Shown here: positions 14,091-16,742 of the stretch, in pieces
Numbering within the stretch: position 1 is the first letter of the stretch
How the letters are laid out: each line of letters opens with the position of its first letter
Assembly (NCBI GenBank): GCA_022790905.1
Contig: JAAVYC010000169.1
Span: forward strand, 1 to 16,742
Length of the DNA: 16,742 nucleotides
DNA from: Lachnospiraceae bacterium
GTDB lineage: Bacteria; Bacillota; Clostridia; Lachnospirales; Lachnospiraceae
Direction of reading: 5' to 3'
Program-made: the position numbers and the translations under genes
The notes under the pieces: model-generated
Databases searched by the model: none
Told to the model about the DNA's origin: nothing
The model's input: the letters and a program-made list of their open reading frames with translations, nothing else

Positions 14091-14762
14091 TTACTCCAAT
14101 CTATAACCTACATTTCGCACCGTCTTAATGCGTTTTCCACTTTCGCCCAATTTCTGGCGTAATGTTTTTATATGCATATCCAATGTTCTAGATTCTCCTT
14201 CAAAATCGACTCCCCAGATTCGTTCCATAATAAGATCTCTAGAGAGAACAATCCCTACATTTTGGAGCATCAATTTTAAAAGTTCAAATTCTTTATAGGT
14301 GAGTTCACATGGTTTCTCATAGATGCTCACCGTATGTTTTTCATTGTTAATCACAAGTTCACCTAAAGATAGGATCTTATCTTCTTCCATATTCATACTT
14401 CTGCGAAGAAGTGCTTTTACTCTCGAGATCAGTTCCATGACACCAAATGGTTTTGTGATATAATCATCTGCCCCCGAATCGAGACCTTTTACTTTATCAA
14501 TTTCTGTCGTTTTTGCTGTAACCATAATAATTGGAAGTTTTTTCGTCTCCGGATTCCTGCGAAGCTTTTTTAAAATCTCCAAACCATCTTCATCCGGAAG
14601 CATAATATCTAAAATAACTAAATCTGGAAGTTTCTCTGAAAGCTCTTTATAAAAATCTTTTGCGCATCCAAAATCTATCACTGCATAACCACTATTTTTT
14701 AAAGAAAATGTTTCAATTTCCCGAATATTAATATCATCTTCTACAATGTAGATTAAAAACAT
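14091..14762 (-). CDS. OmpR/PhoB-family response regulator, PhoP-like
   Basis: This DNA-binding response regulator has 223 residues. The receiver domain (1-120) shows the acidic pocket Glu8-Asp9-Asp10, phosphoacceptor Asp52 in LDIMLPDEDG, Thr82 and Lys104. The OmpR-type winged helix (about 128-223) has TYKEFELLKLM at 155-165, the recognition helix around SRTLDMHIKTLRQKL at 191-205, and VRNVGYRLE at the end. It is 4 bp after the transporter stop and 2 bp before the kinase. The short gap, with AAGG only 2 bases from ATG 14760-14762, suggests coupling to transporter translation. The TTTACA array upstream of the operon fits the known PhoP target pattern, which supports naming it PhoP-like; this is inference. 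Confidence 0.92.
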   Translation of the reverse strand: MFLIYIVEDDINIREIETFSLKNSGYAVIDFGCAKDFYKELSEKLPDLVILDIMLPDEDGLEILKKLRRNPETKKLPIIMVTAKTTEIDKVKGLDSGADDYITKPFGVMELISRVKALLRRSMNMEEDKILSLGELVINNEKHTVSIYEKPCELTYKEFELLKLMLQNVGIVLSRDLIMERIWGVDFEGESRTLDMHIKTLRQKLGESGKRIKTVRNVGYRLE

Positions 14763-14766
14763 ATCC

Positions 14767-16542
14767 TTACCTATTCTTTCCTATTTTATATCTATTATAG
14801 TACATTTGGTAAAGATTTTGAAAATCTTCATTCTCTTTTTTCTTCACTCCATTCAAATATCCATGTGTTTCAAATCCATCCTCTTCTACCTGAATCAGGC
14901 AGACTGCTATATTAGAGCAGTGATCTGCCACTCTCTCGTAATCTGTTAAAATATCAGAAAGAGATAATCCCAATTCAATCGTACATTTTCCTTTGCGCAG
15001 ACGTTTCACATGATGTTTTCTAACTTTTACATTCAAATCATCGATGACCTCTTCTAAAGGCTCTACCCTTCCCGCAAGTTCCATGTCTCCCGATTCATAT
15101 GCTTTTGCAGAGAGATCCATGATCTCTTTTACTGCTTCTCCATAAATAATCAGTTCTTCTTTTGCCTTTGGAGAAAATTCTAATTTTTTTGATTCCATCT
15201 CCATAGCCGTTTCTGCTAAATTCAATGCGTGATCGCTAATTCTTTCAAAATCTCCCATACAGTGGAATAAATTTGAAACGGTGTGATTATCCTCATCCGA
15301 GAGAGGTTTTCCACTTAATTTTACAAGATAAGTTCCAAGTTCATCTTCATAATGATCAATAATTTCCTCTAACTTAAATACTTCTTTAATCTGTTTTTCA
15401 TTATAATTTGTGATAGATTCCACTGCTGCCGTCAGTGCACGCTTCGTTAAAGCCGCCATCTCAATTCCCACATTTTTACACTGTGCAACTGCAAACGCAG
15501 GTTTTTCTAAAAATCGAACATCCAAAAGTTCCGTTGCACTTGGAATTGTATCTTCTCTTTCCTCTTCTGTCTCCCGAATGGTCAATGTCGCTAATTTTAC
15601 GAGTCCTTTTCCAAAAGGAAGTAATAAAGCAGTTGCCACTATATTGAAAAAACTATGAATTGCAGCAATTCCAACTGGATTCGCCGCCCAATTTAAAAAT
15701 TCAAAATGTACAAATGCATTGATACTATAAAATAGAATCATAAAGACAATAGTTCCTATTACATTGAAATAAAGATGTATCAAAGCGGCTCTTTTTGCAT
15801 TCTTTTTTGCACCAATAGAAGAGATTAATGCTGTGATACAGGTACCAATATTTTGTCCCATAATGATTGGCAGCGCAATTCCAAAACTCATAGATCCCGT
15901 GGAACAAAGCGCCTGTAAAATACCCACCGATGCAGAAGAACTCTGAATTACTGCCGTTAAAATTACTCCTGCTAACATACCGAGAATTGGATTTGTAAAT
16001 ATTAATAAAATATTCGTAAATTCCGGTACATCTGCCAATGGTTTTACTGCACCACTCATTGTATCCATACCAAACATTAAAATTGCAAATCCAAGCATAA
16101 TAGACGCTATATCTCTCTTTTTGCTTTCTTTTGCCACCATCATAATCACAATTCCGATCAGTGCCAAGACTGGCGCAAAAGAAGAAGGCTTTAATAATTG
16201 TACAAAGAAATTATTGCTTTCTATTCCTGTCAGACTCAAAATCCAGGAAGTAATGGTTGTACCAATATTGGCTCCCATAATAATTCCAACGGCTTGACTT
16301 AATTTCATAATACCAGAATTTACAAATCCAACTACCATAACTGTAGTTGCGGAAGAAGACTGTATAACAGTCGTCACACCGGCTCCTAATAAAACCGCTT
16401 TTAATGGAGAAGAAGTTAGTTTTTCTAATATTCTTTCCATTTTTCCACCGGATGTTTTTGCTAACCCTTCTCCCATAATATCCATTCCGTATAAGAATAG
16501 CGCCAACCCACCTATCATTGTCAATAAATCAAAAAAATCCAT
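14767..16542 (-). CDS. Na+/phosphate cotransporter (NptA/YjbB type) with C-terminal PhoU domains
   Basis: This is an inner-membrane sodium-coupled phosphate transporter of the SLC34-like Na/Pi family. The 591-residue protein has about eight or nine hydrophobic segments in residues 5-310. They are arranged as two inverted halves, each with the family motif: QSSSATT at 61-67 with ANIGTTIT at 91-98, and QSSSAS at 200-205 with QNIGTCIT at 230-237. From about 350 it is a cytoplasmic PhoU-like helical region with two repeats, marked by DFERISDHALNLAE at 431-444 and DYERVADHCSNIA at 534-546, where Glu/Asp residues normally bind metals. It is the first gene of the operon with the two-component pair. 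AAGGAGAG precedes the ATG. Import of phosphate is expected from family, though export has also been reported for some relatives. Confidence 0.92.
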   Translation of the reverse strand: MDFFDLLTMIGGLALFLYGMDIMGEGLAKTSGGKMERILEKLTSSPLKAVLLGAGVTTVIQSSSATTVMVVGFVNSGIMKLSQAVGIIMGANIGTTITSWILSLTGIESNNFFVQLLKPSSFAPVLALIGIVIMMVAKESKKRDIASIMLGFAILMFGMDTMSGAVKPLADVPEFTNILLIFTNPILGMLAGVILTAVIQSSSASVGILQALCSTGSMSFGIALPIIMGQNIGTCITALISSIGAKKNAKRAALIHLYFNVIGTIVFMILFYSINAFVHFEFLNWAANPVGIAAIHSFFNIVATALLLPFGKGLVKLATLTIRETEEEREDTIPSATELLDVRFLEKPAFAVAQCKNVGIEMAALTKRALTAAVESITNYNEKQIKEVFKLEEIIDHYEDELGTYLVKLSGKPLSDEDNHTVSNLFHCMGDFERISDHALNLAETAMEMESKKLEFSPKAKEELIIYGEAVKEIMDLSAKAYESGDMELAGRVEPLEEVIDDLNVKVRKHHVKRLRKGKCTIELGLSLSDILTDYERVADHCSNIAVCLIQVEEDGFETHGYLNGVKKKENEDFQNLYQMYYNRYKIGKNR

Positions 16543-16600
16543 TTTCTCTCCTTACTATTTCATATTATCTTTTCTGTTTTTAGTTTCTTTATTTTTTATT

Positions 16601-16654
16601 ATTGTAAAAACCCCGTGTAAAATATAAGCGGTATCTGTGTAAAATTTATGTAAA
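16601..16654 (-). promoter_or_regulatory. PhoP-box-like TTTACA array and -10 element of the phosphate operon
   Basis: On the minus strand TTTACA occurs at 16654-16649, 16643-16638 and 16621-16616, with a degenerate ACCGCT at 16632-16627 filling the remaining slot. This gives four hexamers at exact 11-bp spacing. A fourth exact TTTACA (16608-16603) is out of phase and overlaps a -10-like TACAAT (16606-16601). The position 17 bp upstream of that -10 reads GCTTAT, a poor -35, as expected where an activator replaces it. Direct TT(A/T/C)ACA repeats with 5-bp gaps are the established PhoP-P binding pattern in Bacillus. The start codon is about 60 bp downstream. Confidence 0.75.
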
Positions 16655-16742
16655 TTTTAATTTCTTTTATTTAAATTTTTAATTTTTTACTTATTTTAAA
16701 ACTATTAAAAAAATATGTCTATATTCAAAAAAATTTATAAAA

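Overview
The window is a chromosomal segment of a low-GC, Gram-positive Firmicute. I infer a clostridial gut-type organism such as a Lachnospiraceae member, but the sequence alone does not fix the genus. Support comes from strong AGGAGG-type ribosome binding sites, tight operons, the RicT/YaaR/HolB cluster typical of Firmicutes, the AT-rich composition and mostly housekeeping content. No rRNA, tRNA, CRISPR array, insertion sequence or phage gene was seen.

Layout. (1) 1-651 (+): C-terminal part of a DUF885 zinc-peptidase-like protein cut by the window edge. (2) 6686-667 (-): a compact seven-gene operon read as Orn/Lys/Arg decarboxylase-family protein, guanylate-kinase-like protein, YaaR, HolB, RicT, TrmN6, RsmI. 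It is the counterpart of the Bacillus subtilis yaaO-tmk-yaaQ-yaaR-holB-yaaT-yabA-yabB-yazA-yabC region. A guanylate-kinase-like gene sits in the tmk position, and yaaQ, yabA and yazA are missing. (3) 6756-7388 (+): an orphan MobA-like nucleotidyltransferase. (4) 8899-7392 (-): an AbiEi/AbiEii-type pair in which the AbiEii homologue keeps the family architecture but appears to have lost its catalytic residues. It is driven by a perfect-consensus sigma-A promoter. (5) 9092-9604 (+): a small protein that looks like a divergent ArgR-type regulator, with nested inverted repeats in front and a 40-bp perfect palindrome behind. (6) 11114-9729 (-): a D,D-carboxypeptidase. (7) 11273-12602 (+): trmB and a HAD phosphatase. 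(8) 16542-12757 (-): an operon of Na/Pi cotransporter with PhoU domain, OmpR-type response regulator and PhoR-like kinase, preceded by 11-bp-phased TTTACA repeats that match the Bacillus PhoP-box pattern.

How they fit together. The phosphate operon is probably a self-contained, autoregulated phosphate-starvation unit: the regulator would bind the TTTACA array, raise transporter expression and raise its own expression. The minus-strand housekeeping operon links clamp loading (HolB), RNA-maturation control (RicT) and RNA methylation (TrmN6, RsmI). TrmB adds a further tRNA methylase elsewhere in the window. The stretch from 7392 to 9720 is the most accessory-like part and holds the least ordinary biology: a probable pseudo-enzyme toxin homologue, a divergent regulator and several unexplained palindromes.
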